A DNA stretch of 64,000 bases from Coccinella septempunctata (GCF_907165205.1 NC_058193.1:10516544-10580543), one strand, 5' to 3'; shown: positions 11,795-23,585, counted from the stretch's first letter. A program made the numbers and translations. The notes: a model not told the origin generated them from the letters alone.

Positions 11795-14000
11795 GTCTCT
11801 TTTCTAAATTTAAAAATCTCTTTTTTGCTTGAGAGAATGAATCACCTAGTTTGGAAGGTTTATTTGGACCTTTGAATGGTAGGTCAACCTGAAATTTACC
11901 AGACGGCAACCGAATGGTTGTGTCTTTGAATATTTGTTCAGCTTGTTGCTCTGCTTGAGTCAATATAGATTCAGATTGAATTTGTACTTCTTCAATTTCC
12001 CAAAATTTGGTTAAAGTATCATTCAACATATCATCTGGATTGGCAGTAGGTTCTGTACATTCGAATAAATATTGTGATGCATTTAAATGAGTTGCACGAG
12101 ACATGCATCCTGACTGAGGAATATTTCCAGCAATTAAATATCCTAGATGTGAATTTTGAAGAACAGGCAATCCAGGACCTAATTTAATTATACCATCAGT
12201 AATGATGTCAAAGTATATGTCTGCACCCAAAAGTATATCAACATTAGATGGAGTGTTGAAATGGATATCTGCTAATTGAATGTTCATTGGAATAGGAATA
12301 GAACTCAAACTAATTGGTAACTGTGGTTGTTTACAAGTTATAGTTTTAAGAACAGCACAAGAAACACTAAATTTTCGGTCGGTGTGTACTAATGAGTGAA
12401 TTTTTAGATCAATTATTCTATTTGACATAGAACAACTTTGAGAGATACCGGAAATTTGAATTTTCTGGTCATAAGTTTTGAGATTGAGTTTTCTAACTAA
12501 ATCTTCAGTTACAAATGATGTTTGACTTGCTGAGTCTGTCAAACAACGAGCTATAATTGTCTGGTTGTGAGAATTATACAATTTGACACATGCCGTAGCT
12601 AGAAGCACTTCATTATTAGAGGACTGTACTGAAAGAGAAGACAAATTTTGAGCAGAAGAATCAACCTCTTCTCGCACTGGAATGTATGGTTGAGCACTAG
12701 TGGATAAATGGGAAGATGCTTGCGTCGAACTAGTTGATCTGGATGGTTCATCATGAGATCTGGAATGGGAAAATGAATTTCGAGATGAATTCTTATTGAA
12801 ATGCAATAAACTATGATGAGACCTTTGACAATTGGAACATTTGCGTTGACTAGAACATGACTGAACAGTATGGCCTAATGAAAGACAATTCAAACAGGCA
12901 TTTTTTGCTTTAGCAGCAGCATGACGATCGTTTGGAGATAAATTCAGGAACCTTTTACAGAAATATATTCTGTGCTCATCGGTACCACAGATGAAACATT
13001 TGAAGAATTTAGTTTTATCTGAAGTATCAACATGATAAGAACTACGAGAAGTATTATTATTTTTGTGCGAAGAATTTAATTTTGAATTTTGAGTTGACTC
13101 ACTCAAATTTTCGAGAACCTTATATTTTCTTTCTAAAAATTGTATAAATTTTGGGAGCGTTGGAAAATCGCGAACATTTCTTTCCCCTTCAAATTCTTTT
13201 CTTAAACCAAAATCTAGCTTCTGTGTGAAAATTTGAATAAGGATCAAGTCAGTAAGTTTTTCTGATAAATTATAGGTGTTTAAAGCTGCCAAATTTGTTT
13301 TAATTTGTGAAATAAAGTTTCTCAGATTGTTATCATTACCTTTTGTTAAGGATGGAACATTCAGTAAATTTCTTATATATGCGTTAACAATTAGGTATTT
13401 ATTATCGAATCTATCCCTCAACGTATTAATAGCTATGGGAAAGTTCAACCCGATCACTTCCAAATTTTCTATGAGTTGTAATGGCTCCCCTGTTAGAGCA
13501 GATTTCAGATACATTAATTTTTGAACATTAGATAATTTTTGATTATTTGTTATCAGTGCAGTAAATAGTTCGAAGAAGCTTGGCCAGTGTTTGATATCGC
13601 CCGAGAAATTTGGAATAGAAATTTCAGGTAACTTTATACTTGAATGAGATATTGTAGACCGATTATCAGTTGAAGAATTGGATTGTTGAGTGTCCTCAGA
13701 CTGATTAACAATTTTAGTTACAAAAGAAATCAAATCAAAATATTTCTCTTCCATAATTTCTCTGTCTTGATGATGTGATTCATAATCCATAACCTCTAAT
13801 TCAGTTTGAAAATTGTCATAGTCTTTGAAAATTTGCATTAGTTGTTCCAAACGTAATTTACATTGAACAATATCAAGAGGTTTATCTTGTTTGAACCAAT
13901 TTTCCATTCTAGTCATCTTGGCTTTAACTATACCTCTGTTTTTAATCAGAGTTCTCACTTCATCATCGACTTCACTCGATTTTGAATTATCTTCAGACAT
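11751..14000 (-). CDS. BEL gag-protease polyprotein
   Basis: An open frame of 749 residues from the ATG at 14000 (MSEDNSKSSEVDDE). An earlier in-frame TTG at 14030 is not a likely start. The N-terminal half is BEL gag (LPEISIPNFSGDIKHWPSFF, then LTDLILIQIFTQKLD). Three zinc-knuckle-like motifs follow: CFICGTDEHRIYFC, CLNCLSLGHTVQSC and CSNCQRSHHSLLHF. The aspartic protease carries CLTDSASQTSFV as active-site region and LPISLSSIPIPMN further on, then the linker LGDSFSQAKKRFLNLEKRLE that leads into RT. The frame ends early, at the RT deletion. The product could still assemble particles, but the element has no complete polymerase of its own. Confidence 0.85.
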   Translation of the reverse strand: MSEDNSKSSEVDDEVRTLIKNRGIVKAKMTRMENWFKQDKPLDIVQCKLRLEQLMQIFKDYDNFQTELEVMDYESHHQDREIMEEKYFDLISFVTKIVNQSEDTQQSNSSTDNRSTISHSSIKLPEISIPNFSGDIKHWPSFFELFTALITNNQKLSNVQKLMYLKSALTGEPLQLIENLEVIGLNFPIAINTLRDRFDNKYLIVNAYIRNLLNVPSLTKGNDNNLRNFISQIKTNLAALNTYNLSEKLTDLILIQIFTQKLDFGLRKEFEGERNVRDFPTLPKFIQFLERKYKVLENLSESTQNSKLNSSHKNNNTSRSSYHVDTSDKTKFFKCFICGTDEHRIYFCKRFLNLSPNDRHAAAKAKNACLNCLSLGHTVQSCSSQRKCSNCQRSHHSLLHFNKNSSRNSFSHSRSHDEPSRSTSSTQASSHLSTSAQPYIPVREEVDSSAQNLSSLSVQSSNNEVLLATACVKLYNSHNQTIIARCLTDSASQTSFVTEDLVRKLNLKTYDQKIQISGISQSCSMSNRIIDLKIHSLVHTDRKFSVSCAVLKTITCKQPQLPISLSSIPIPMNIQLADIHFNTPSNVDILLGADIYFDIITDGIIKLGPGLPVLQNSHLGYLIAGNIPQSGCMSRATHLNASQYLFECTEPTANPDDMLNDTLTKFWEIEEVQIQSESILTQAEQQAEQIFKDTTIRLPSGKFQVDLPFKGPNKPSKLGDSFSQAKKRFLNLEKRLESFPERKANSNKS

Positions 14001-14260
14001 TGTAATTGTTATAAGCACAGTAGAAAACAAAGCTCAATAAAAATGAGACGAAATTTGCACGATGATAGTGCTACTTATCGAAAATCCAGCGATGAACTCG
14101 CTCAGTAGAAGTATTAAACAACCAGCTGTCACCCGATTCCTCTGTCTTCTGGGGGTGATTAAAATCCAACCATGAAACAGCAAACCTCTTCACTACTCCT
14201 CGGGATAGGAATTGAAATCAACCTTCACTCTCAAATACGGCTCGAATTGGACCAAATTTA
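14001..14260 (-). other. BEL leader between 5' LTR and gag
   Basis: On the minus strand the 5' LTR ends at 14261 and TGGTCCAATTCGAGCCG begins four to five bases inside. This is the expected place for the tRNA primer site, but I could not assign the tRNA. No other feature is visible. Confidence 0.5.
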
Positions 14261-14517
14261 TGTATCCATTCAATAAGATGAACACATAAATATTTGTGTT
14301 GCTGGTTTTTATTAGGGAACGAAGAATTGAACAATACTGTAGGTCGGTCCTGGTCACTCAACGAATATTCTTTTTAGAATTGATTATTTTAGGATAGAAA
14401 ATTGAAAAGCTTCTGATGAATTGACTGATGTATTTTCGACTGTCTTTTTATATTAACGAATCACCCTAGTAACTAATATGACATGAACACGCACGCTATT
14501 TTAATGAAAATTAAACA
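14261..14517 (-). repeat. 5' LTR of BEL element
   Basis: 257 bp, with no difference seen from 8698-8954. The target duplication TTAAT follows at 14518-14522. Confidence 0.95.
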
Positions 14518-14835
14518 TTAATGCTTCTCTATGCAATATAGTTTCAATAGAAAATCTACAGACGAAATTATAAATTGTTGAAGAAACAAGGTATAGACTA
14601 TAACGTCAAATATATTCATACAGATAGATATTTTGTTGTTGTTATTTGCTATTTCGACGTACTATAATGACTACCCAGTGCGAAAAGAATAAAAGCATAT
14701 TCACACATTAAAAAGACAGTAACTTTAGACAAGAGGGATGCTAACGACAAAACATTAAATAAAAAGTCAGTAGAATATTTCACGGATATAACATATAACC
14801 CAAAATATTCCGCACAAAAATCCGGAGATGTGTTG
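14518..14835. other. Spacer of TIR transposon beyond the BEL insertion
   Basis: AT-rich sequence belonging to the interior of the 4839-15592 transposon. I see no coding sequence, and the motif array begins near 14836. Confidence 0.45.
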
Positions 14836-15578
14836 AAATATTCCTGCACTATTTTTTATATATTTATTCAAATATATGAATTCTTATATGAAAACGTTTC
14901 AGTGAAATCAAAATATCATTTCCTGAAATATTTCATGAAATATTAACAATTTATTTGGGCTTCCACTTCATCTTTCAGAAATATTGCAAAGAAATATTCT
15001 GGAGCGATTCTGAAATATTTATTGTAGTATTACTTGAAACGTTAATGAAATGTTCAGTTGCATTATAGGTACTTTGGAAGACGAAATATTTCATACATAT
15101 TGGCGATCTTTATACAAATTATTGGCCAGCCAATCTTTCAAAGAGCATTCAGTAAGATTTCGGGAATGAAAATTGATATAATTTTTACACTTTCAGCTTT
15201 TCATCGAAAATCTTCCACTGAAATATTACTTTAAGGTTTTTTTCAATGTATTATGTAGACGAATTAGAAATATTTAGTTTATATTCCTGCAAATATTTTT
15301 TGAAAAATTTAAGAAATATTTCTCACAAATATTCTAATTCCTATGGATATTTATTTTCCTGAAATATTGCAAAATCTGTCATAAAAATTTCGTAGAATAT
15401 TTCATGAAATATTAATGAATCTTATGAAGTCATATTTCATGAAACATTTATTACATATCATGGAAATATTCTGCCAATCTTGCGAAAACTTTCTTGCCGT
15501 AAATATTTTCGAAACCTTTCATAAATATTTCAAAGAAATCTTTCTTGAGAATATTTTGAAATTTTTCACTGCAATATT
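14836..15578. repeat. Subterminal GAAATATT motif array, right
   Basis: The counterpart of 4853-5512, with many GAAATATT, ATATTTCATGAAATAT and related palindromic variants leading up to the right TIR. Confidence 0.75.
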
Positions 15579-15592
15579 CCATGCTGTGTGGG

Positions 15593-17237
15593 CACTCTCA
15601 AGGGAAACTAAGACTTCATTAATAAGCTCATAAGTAGCAGTTTCAATGCTTCTGTTTCTCACAAATCCATGCTGACAAGCTGAAATCACATCAAATTTAT
15701 AGAAAAAATTCAGTAATCTGTTGGACAATATTTTTTCGAAGACCTTGGAAAAAGCAGACAGAATGCTGATAGGCCTATAGCTATTGGGATCATCAACAGG
15801 ACCCCTTTTATACAAGGGTTTCACAATAGCAATCTTGAGTTGGTCAGGAAAAATTCCCTCTTTGAATGAGCGGTTAACTATAAAACAAAGGGGTGCAATA
15901 ATGAATTCAATCGATAATTTGAGTATCTTGATTGGTATCTCGTCATAGCCACATGAAAGTTTATTTTTTAGAGCTTTAACTGTTTTCCGAACTTCATCAT
16001 GTGTAACATCAAACATATAGAAGGATTTATCAAGTCTGTCCCGCTCTGTGCTAGAACCTCTCTCCAGACATTCAGTCAGCGCAGTAGGAAAATCAACAAA
16101 GAAATTATTGAACTCATTCGGACACAAGGAAGAATCGTCCAGATCACAAGAAGAAGCCGGAGAAGTCTTACTTTTTGTAAGAGAATTTATCACCTTCCAG
16201 GAGGCTTTTGACTTGTTTTCAGAGTTTCTTATGAAGTAACTGAAGTGGTCCCTCCTCGCCCTCGACAAGAGACTATCATAATGTTTCTTCACTGACTTAT
16301 ACGTGTCTTTCAATTCAGATCTAGAGAAAGAAAGTATGTATAATAAGTCGAGATATTTTTTCATGTTTATTAGTTCAGGTGTTAGCTTGAAGTTATTCCT
16401 GGATGTTGAAGGATGAATGGTTACCTTAGGAAAACATCTATCAAATGTCTGAAAAAATCGGCTATGGAATATATTCCAAAGATGGTTAGGGTCAGATGAA
16501 TTTACAAAGATGTCATCCCAACTCAACAGAGACAGCTCTTGGAGGAAGATATCGGTGGACTCATCATTTATTATTCTCCTCTTGACCGACTTTATTCTGC
16601 GATCAGTAGTGAAATTGAGGTTGGAAGTGAATTTCAGAGCGGAATGGTCACATATATGATGTTCGATCACCTTAGCTTGCCCCACCAGGGGGGTTATAAC
16701 ATTATCCAGACAGGTTCCCGATGATGGTCGTGTGGGCTGACGAATCAAGGGTTCCAAGTTGAAACTCTCCAGGAGTGATATAAACCCAACACTGTCATGA
16801 GATCCTGACAGGATGTCCAGGTTGAAATCTCCCACCAAAATGAAAGGAGCTCTCTCAAGTGTACATTTCTCTAGAATAGTCTTAAGTTTCTCTAAGAACA
16901 GATCCACATCTGCCAAAGGTTGGGAATTAGGCCTATAAACACATATAATCAGTATTTTATGATTATTTGAATGAATTTGAGCTGAAGAACACTCAATGAC
17001 ATTTGGTATACTAATAAGATTGTAGTCCGACCTTTCAGTGAATTTCAGTTCTTCTCTGATGTAGATTGCACATCCACCATGTCTCCCTCTTGAACGGCAG
17101 AAACTTGAAACTAACTTGTATCCGATTATCTTGTAGACAGGAAGTTCATCCTTGGACTTCCAGTGTTCTGTAATAGCTATTACGTCTGAGTTTTCCTCTT
17201 GAGCCATTAGCTGTAGGCCGTTCATAGCTGTACCCAA
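15593..17237 (-). pseudogene. LINE ORF2, endonuclease and RT N-terminus (5' part)
   Basis: APE-type endonuclease motifs: AITEHWKSKDELPVY, RHGGCAIYIREEL, VYRPNSQP, FILVGDFNLDIL, QPTRPSSGTCLDNVI and ICDHSALKF. These are followed by the RT start (NKLSCGYDEIPIKILKLS, AIVKPLYKRG, NSYRPISILSAFSKVFEKI, QHGFVRNRSIETATYE). The coding part stops at LVSLES, 15593-15600. The few residues after that are read from the transposon TIR. The first codon at 17237 is TTG, and the frame is open further upstream towards the ORF1 end, so the true start is unclear. The rest of ORF2 lies at 3701-4838. Confidence 0.9.
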
Positions 17238-17308
17238 AGACTGAACATTCTGGTGAACAAGGCTAAAGTCCCTGGTGGGTTTGGACTTACCAAATTTGAT
17301 AGATGAAT

Positions 17309-18358
17309 TTAGCTGTTCTGGTTCATTCTGCTCTTCCGAAAAAAATTTCGGTCGAAAGAGAAATCCCTAAGAACGACACCTTCAGGCCAGAAAGTCTCGC
17401 AAAAAATCTTATTATAAGCTGTGTCGCCTGGTAAGCGAATGCTAAAAGCGGAGTTTTGCCCAATAGTGTTGAGTTTTTTCACAAGTATAAGTTCGTTATC
17501 ATCAATATCTCCCAAGAAAGACCGTATATCCTGCTCCGAGACCTGTTTTCCTGCGATTTTCCCAACATAAATCCACCGTCTACGGATGGCACCCTTGATT
17601 ATATTATCTTCACAGTTAGTTTTAGTTCCATAACATATTTTCTTGCTATTTCTTGATTCTCGTTTTCCTTTCTTTCTTTCAACTGTAGACCATTCCAGAT
17701 TGTTATCAGTGTCTTTCATAATGGAGTTCAATAATGAGAAATCGTTGCTTCTAATAGTTAGTTCAGACTCTTGGTTTTCAGGATTGTTTACAACTATTCG
17801 CGGATGCGGATGCTCGAATGACACTTGCGGTTGGAGAGCACGCGACTGCGCTTTACTGGAATTTGCCTTCACCATAGAACAGTATGCATTGTCCACAGAC
17901 GTACTGGCTGAACCATTGGCGGGGTCTGCTGCCTTATCTTGAGCAAATGTGTTGACAACTTTTTTTGGGATGTTTTTACATGATTTTAATTGTTGTTCAA
18001 GACTGGAGATCTTATCCCTTAAAAGACTATTATTCTCGACCAAAATCGAATTCTTACTTTTCGTTTCTTCCAGAAGTGACTTCAAGTACTCAATTTCAAT
18101 ACGAAGTATCTTGTTTTCCGTCTTAAAAATAGTTTCGTCATAAGATTGACCTCCTTCAGATGCTACGTGGCGGCAAGTAGCATTCTTCCTCTTGGCTGCT
18201 TTTACTAAACATGAGGGATGAAATATTTCATCGCACTTGGAACATTTGGTGTAGGATTCACCCACTTTTCGATTGCAACAACTGCAAATTCTATCTGAAT
18301 TTTCCGAAACACTCGGACTCGCTGAGCGGTCATATGGCACATCTTCACACGATGACAT
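17309..18358 (-). CDS. LINE ORF1 protein (zinc finger, coiled coil, RNA-binding)
   Basis: An open frame of 349 residues from the ATG at 18358. Residues 24-65 form a PHD-like zinc finger (ICSCCNRKVGES, CSKCDEIFHPSCL, NATCRH). Residues 80-130 are a predicted coiled coil (IEYLKSLLEETKSKNSI, LRDKISSLEQQLK). The last 110 residues (RRRWIYVGKIAGKQVSEQD ... LVKKLNTIGQNSAFSIRLP) look like an RRM-type fold. This architecture fits ORF1 proteins that coat LINE RNA. It matches the ORF1 at 44373-45416 along its whole length. Intact apart from being in an element whose ORF2 is split. Confidence 0.85.
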   Translation of the reverse strand: MSSCEDVPYDRSASPSVSENSDRICSCCNRKVGESYTKCSKCDEIFHPSCLVKAAKRKNATCRHVASEGGQSYDETIFKTENKILRIEIEYLKSLLEETKSKNSILVENNSLLRDKISSLEQQLKSCKNIPKKVVNTFAQDKAADPANGSASTSVDNAYCSMVKANSSKAQSRALQPQVSFEHPHPRIVVNNPENQESELTIRSNDFSLLNSIMKDTDNNLEWSTVERKKGKRESRNSKKICYGTKTNCEDNIIKGAIRRRWIYVGKIAGKQVSEQDIRSFLGDIDDNELILVKKLNTIGQNSAFSIRLPGDTAYNKIFCETFWPEGVVLRDFSFDRNFFRKSRMNQNS

Positions 18359-18397
18359 CTCGACGGGGAATAATATCTTAGTGATGTGTAGTTAGGT

Positions 18398-19940
18398 ATG
18401 TTCCGTTATGAAAAGTTGATGTTCGGAGTGAACTCTACCTCAGAAATATTCAAACGTATTTTTGAAGGTATATCATCGCCTTGTAAAAATTGCCCCTACT
18501 ACTTAGTCGATATAATAGTATTCGGAATTGATGAAACTGAGCGTGATCAATGCCTAGAAGATGTGTTTAAGATTTTGAAAAGAAATAATGTACAATTGAA
18601 TATGTCCAAGTGTTTGACTAAAGTACAAGAACTTGATTTTCTGGGCCATAAGTTGTCAAATAAAGGAATAGATGCAGGGCAAGATAAAATTCAAAGCAAA
18701 AATTTTCGTCCACCGTCGTCAAAAGAGGAGGTTCGAAGTTTTCTAGGTTTGATCACATATTTAGGCAAATTTATTCCTGATCTCGGAACGATCACAGAAC
18801 CCTTAAGAAAATTAGTTAAGAGGGAAAGCAAATTTGAATGGACCAAAGAACATCAACAAAACTTCGATCGTCTGAAGAACGCCTTAGTAAAAGTACCGAC
18901 GTTAGCTTAATTCGATCAGAGAAGAAAGACCCGTTTGATAGCTGATGCAAGTCCTGTAGCTCTAGGAGCAGTTGTTTTGCAGTTCGATGATCAAGGAAAT
19001 CCGAGAGTTATATCGTTCGCTAGTAAAAGTTTATCTGACGTTGAACGGAGATATTCGCAAACCGAAAAAGAAAGCTTAGTTTTAGTTTGGTCAGTTGAGA
19101 AGCAATATTCAAGCCAACATAGAAACCACCTGCTCGTATCGAGAGATGGGTCCTTAGATTGCAGTCCTTCAAATTTAAAATGATTTACAAACCTGGTAAA
19201 GAAAATATCGCAGATTCTATCTCTAGAGTGTGTCCAACACCTGAGGAACCCTCTTTCGATGAAGCAAACGAACAACATGTTTTCTCCATAGTGGAATGGA
19301 ATACTCCCAGGGTAATTGGAATTTTTGAAGTTATAAAAAAAATACAGATAGACCTTGATCTCTCTGAAGTGGTAGAAATATTGAAAAATGATATATGGAG
19401 GACAAATTCTAAAAACATATATTTTCCCTTCAGAACCGAACTGTCATCACTGGGTCCCATAGTTCTAAGAAGAAACCAAATTATTATTCCTCAGTCACTC
19501 AGGAAACATGTCCTCGAATTAACACATGAAGGTCATCCAGGTGAAACTGTAATGAAAAGACGTCTTAGAGCAAAAGTTTGATGGCCTGGTATCGACAAAG
19601 AAGCAGAAAATTTTGTGAAATCTTGCCCTGACTGCTTACTGAGTCTCAACCGAACAGACCCCCACCGATGTCGAGCCATAGATTTTCTGGACCTTGGCAG
19701 TGTCAAGCAATGGATTTGATGGGACCGTTTCCAAACCAAGACATGATCCTAGTAATAATCGATTATTATTCCAGGTATCAGGAAATGAAATTTCTTAGAA
19801 CAACAACTTCTTCGATAATCATTGATCATATCTCGGATGTTTTCTCGAGACTAGGGTACCCCAAGAGCATAAAGACAGATAACGGGAGACAGTTCATTAG
19901 CAAAGAATTCAAAGAATTTTGTGACCATAATGATATAGAT
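18398..19940 (+). pseudogene. Gypsy RT (second half), RNase H, integrase
   Basis: Resumes the RT cut at 3617. RT continues with EKLMFGVNSTSEIFKRIFE and YLVDIIVFG at the catalytic-box position, where the usual YxDD is read as LVDI, then KCLTKVQELDFLGH. Stop at 18908-18910. RNase H: TRLIADASPVALGAVVLQ and FASKSLSDVERRYSQTEK, with deletions, then YKPGKENIADSISRV. Integrase H2C2: ELTHEGHPGETVMKRRLR, a TGA, then WPGIDKEAENFVKSCPDC. Core: AMDLMGPFPNQD, VIIDYYSRYQEM and TDNGRQFISKEF. It is cut at HNDID by the LINE at 19942. Several stops and shifts mean it is not functional. Confidence 0.85.
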
Positions 19941-19941
19941 T

Positions 19942-22226
19942 CAAATCAAATCAAATCAAACTTTATTAACAAGTTAAATGAATCAGATAGTTTTACAGGC
20001 AGTTATACTCACTACTAACAAAGTACTCATTAACAAACATTATTTTCTTTTTCCACTCTGTAAAATGAAGGAATTCACCCAGCCTAAGATGCTAATCTTG
20101 TGTGCTGATATGAAGTTCCCTAAAAACCTCCACCCATGAACGCAAAATGAAGAAAAAAAAATGAAGCAACAATGAGAGCGAAGAGAGCACAGCGGGCGAG
20201 CAAAAACAAGTACAATCTTAACAACAAAAATCAAAAGAAATCGCTGAAGTATTCCTGGTTCTGAAGTAAAAACTTTTTGGTAATGATTTTGAATTCTTTT
20301 GAGTCATACCGATTCTTTATCCTACTTGGTAGTTCATTAAATAATTTAGGACCCAAATAAGTCAAAAATCTCTGACATAGATCAGATGGCATCAAAGGCA
20401 CCGGCAAGTTTTTTTGACAAGCATGTCTCGTGTTGTAAAATCGATTTACATATAGGCTTTGACCTTTAGTTATGTAATCCAAAACGACGTGCACATATAA
20501 ATTTCTTACTCTCAGTATATTACAGTTCTCATAAAGGTTGATCGAAGTGTAGTTGAACGGTTTTCTGCATATGATTTTCAATATCAAGTTTCGGCAGGTC
20601 ATTACTCTTCTAAAAACATTATTGTAGGCTCCCCCCCATACGGCAATGCAATACCTCAAATTTGATTCGACCAATGAATAATACACGATTTTGAGCATCT
20701 CATTATTTAATATTTCGCGCAATTGATAGAATTCATAAAAAATATTTCTGATTTTTTTATTCAAAAAGGCAAGGTGTTCGTCCCATCTGAGATTTTGATC
20801 AAGAAATATACCTAGATATTTCATTTTGTCTACTCTTTTGATTTGTGGGCAATTGCATGTGCTGTGTGTACAAAGAAGATTATGAATTTTTATAATGGTT
20901 TGTGATGGCTGATCAGCCATTGTAGCACTGAAAGTCATAAAAAAGGTCTTGGTAAAGTTTAAGGCCAGGAGGCCATCACTCAACCACGTGTAGACTGCAC
21001 TGACACCCCTCTCTGCCCGCTCATAGACCTCGTCCCAAGAATATAACACGAATTTCTTCGAAGATTTCACCTATGTTATTTATATAGATAAGGAAGAGGA
21101 GGGGGCCCAGAACTGTACCTTGAGGCACACCTGTATTTATTATCTGCATTTCACTAATTACATCATTAATTTTAACACACTGACTCCTTTCTGATAAATA
21201 GTTAATTAGTAAATTCAGTGGCCCTCCCCTTATTCCTACTTCCTCAAGTCTGTCGAAAAGCAACTCATGTGAGACTGTATCGAAAGCCTTAGTTAGATCA
21301 ACGAATACTGCCAGATTTTTTTTCTCATTTCTTAAATTGGAATGTATTTCACTTACAAGTTCTAATATCGCATCCTCCGTATTTCTACCCTTTCGGAAAC
21401 CAAACTGTTTGTTATAAAGTAAGTCGTTGCCCTCCAGAAAATTCGTGATTTTTTCTTTTAAGCATTTTTCGAAAACTTTCGCGAAGCAAGAGATGACTGA
21501 TATTGGACGATAGTTATTCAACTCACACATTTACTTCCCGATTTGAACACAGGGGTGACAAGTGATGTCTTCCAGCCACATGGAATTGTTGAAGTAGCAA
21601 AAGATAAATTTATTATATGAAGCAGAGGTTCTAAAATGCTGTTATGGATGTTTTTAATCATCATTGATGTAATTCCGTCTTTTCCTGGGGCCGAGTGATT
21701 TTTCAACGTATTGATGTGTATAATTAATTCATTACGAGTAACCGGGCTCAAAAAGAACGAGTTCACCTTCTTTTTTTTTCTATACTGAATGCCCGAATTC
21801 CCCATTAAACCAGATTTTATTGTCTTACCTATGTTGATAAAGAAGTCATTGAATTCATTACGTACCTCTCTTTCATCTGTTATGTGGGAGTGATTTACTT
21901 TCAAATTGAAATTTCGAATTTTTTCCTTTTTTGGTGAGTTAGTTGCATCATTAATTAAATCCCAGATTTGTTTATAGTTATTTTTTGATTCAATAATTCT
22001 ATATTAATAATATTCATTTTTTGCTGACTTTATAACCTTATTCAAGAGATTTCTAAAACGTTTGTATTCAAGTATTTCTGAAGCGTCATTCGAAGAGTTA
22101 TGAATAAGTCTTTTCTTCATTGCATCTCTGTGTTTTATTGAGTTTAAAATTCCCTCAGTAATCCATGGTTTTCTCTTATGGTTTTTGCTCGATATAACAA
22201 TGGTCTCTGTGTTCCTATCAATATAT
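19942..22226 (-). mobile_element. 5'-truncated LINE with (TTTGA)n tail
   Basis: A minus-strand LINE ending at 19942 in an AATAAAGTTTGATTTGATTT tail. The direct repeat TAGATT at 19936-19941 and 22227-22232 is the target duplication, and its removal joins the Gypsy integrase sequence. Only the linker and RT regions remain and the endonuclease is missing, the usual result of incomplete target-primed reverse transcription. Its RT differs clearly from the Jockey-like family at 41-45 kb. Confidence 0.85.
20231..22200 (-). pseudogene. LINE RT fragments lacking the catalytic box
   Basis: From the 5' side: linker (HKRKPWITEGILNSIKHRD near 22180, with a stop), then 21518-21904 (FNDFFINIGKTI, HSAPGKDGITSMMIKNI). 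Then 21021-21530 (NNYRPISVISCFAKVFEKC, FVDLTKAFDTVSHELL, TGVPQGTVLGPLLFLIYIN). Finally 20231-21070 (WDEVYERAERGVSAVYTWL, MKYLGIFLDQNLRWDEH, then the C-terminal domain ending EYFSDFF). The stretch that should carry the FADD catalytic box, between NNIGEIFEEI and the next segment, is deleted with a frame change near 21060. Frame changes also separate the other pieces. Confidence 0.85.
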
Positions 22227-22232
22227 TAGATT

Positions 22233-22566
22233 GATAAAAACTACGTCGTATTGGCCACAAGCAAATGGTCAAGTAGAGAATATGAATCTATCCATTTTGA
22301 AACGACTTCAGATATCCTATGCGAATAGTCCTGACTATAAAAAGGAAATACAGAAATTCATTCTGATGTGCAATGTTACGCCTCATGGTACATCGGGAAA
22401 ATCACCCTGAAAACTCATGTTTGGCAGGACTATAAAGGATCAATTACCACCCAAAGGTTACACCTTTGAAAATTGAAAAGAAAGGAGAGAATGTGGAAAA
22501 CGGTGTCTCGTGATGATTAGGTGTCTATGGTCGAAAAACATTAGTTCCTTGGCGGATGACATTAGA
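22233..22566 (+). pseudogene. Gypsy integrase C-terminal remnant
   Basis: Continues the integrase cut at 19940: TTSYWPQANGQVENMN, the conserved stretch with the catalytic glutamate, then KKEIQKFILMCNVTPHGTSG. After a stop comes LMFGRTIKDQLPP. It decays into non-coding sequence before the 3' LTR at 22567. Confidence 0.8.
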
Positions 22567-22678
22567 GTTTAGTTTTTGAAAGGATTAATTGTAAAAGTTT
22601 GACGTTAATTGAATTTGTTAATAAGTTACTCAAACTCGCATTGGAAGTGTTTTCATTTTACGTTCAGGAGTCATAACA
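22567..22678 (+). repeat. 3' LTR of the split Gypsy element
   Basis: The counterpart of 2546-2659, ending in GGAGTCATAACA. Its right end cuts off the last codons of the tyrosine recombinase pseudogene that follows. Confidence 0.65.
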
Positions 22679-23340
22679 AATATTAAAAGAACAATTATTG
22701 AAAATAAAGGAAGGCATTGAATTTATAGATAAATCAATGCTTTGGTCGGTCGTTCCTATTTGCTTTAGATTTCCAATTTGGAATTCAGTTGTTTCTTCTT
22801 GTATCGAGGTTGATATTTTCTGAGCTGTGTCTAATTTGTTCTTCATTGAATCTTCTATGTATCCTTCGGCAACCATCGTGGATTTCCAGCCCCCGTGTCG
22901 CTTCAGTGTTCTTATGTCTCCACCAGCATCGACGAGTATGGTTGCCGAAGATCTGCGGAAGCTATGTTCATAATATTCATTGCAATTTAGCAGCTTCAGA
23001 AACTCAGCTATTTGCTTTCCCATTATCGTGAATTTGTTTATATCAATCCTTTGTGAAGTGCATTTTCCATTTTGATAGTTCAGAAAAAAATAATTAGAAG
23101 TTACATGTGCTGGATGCAGTTCTATGTATTTTTTACAAATCCGGTAAAAATCCTCATTTATAGTGAATTTTTTACTGATTTTTGCTGTGGTATTGGGCAC
23201 GTTTACCAAGACAGCTGATCCAATGTCTTGTATTTTCATGTTATACAATTCATTTGCTCGGCATGCACCCATAACACCCATTATCATTGTAACCTAATAA
23301 AAAGAATGATATTTCATGAATATAAATCGAACGACTCCTT

Positions 23341-23514
23341 TGTTGAAGCTGGAAAGGTTTTTCAGCAAGCATTCGTTTATTTTGGTTCTATGATAATTGT
23401 ATATTTCATTTAATATCAAAATACATAGGACTTGTCAATAAAAAAATAAGGTGTCAATCAATTTGTCAATTATAATATTGTAAAACTTTATTCTGAATAA
23501 AATATACTTCAACA
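23341..23514 (+). repeat. 5' LTR of Copia element
   Basis: 174 bp, with no difference seen from 27051-27224. The primer-binding site starts at 23516. Confidence 0.95.
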
Positions 23515-23585
23515 TGGTAGCAGAGCGTGGTTAAGAAACAGAATAAAAGTGAAGTTATAAATTGCAAAAGAGTTAAACTGAGAAA

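Larger units (their letters stand above)
8698..14517 (-). mobile_element. BEL/Pao retrotransposon with identical LTRs
   Basis: The LTRs 8698-8954 and 14261-14517 (257 bp, TGTATCC...AAACA) look identical base for base. The 5-bp target duplication TTAAT is at 8693-8697 and 14518-14522. On the minus strand gag-protease comes first (11751-14000), then a defective pol (9034-11794). The total of 5.82 kb is shorter than a normal BEL because part of RT is missing. Identical LTRs imply a recent insertion, yet the coding region is already broken. It lies within the TIR transposon and is the youngest of the nested layers. Confidence 0.95.

Noticed and set aside
15519..15592. C-terminal residues after LVSLES in the LINE ORF2 5' part
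   Set aside because: They are translated from the TIR of the inserted DNA transposon.
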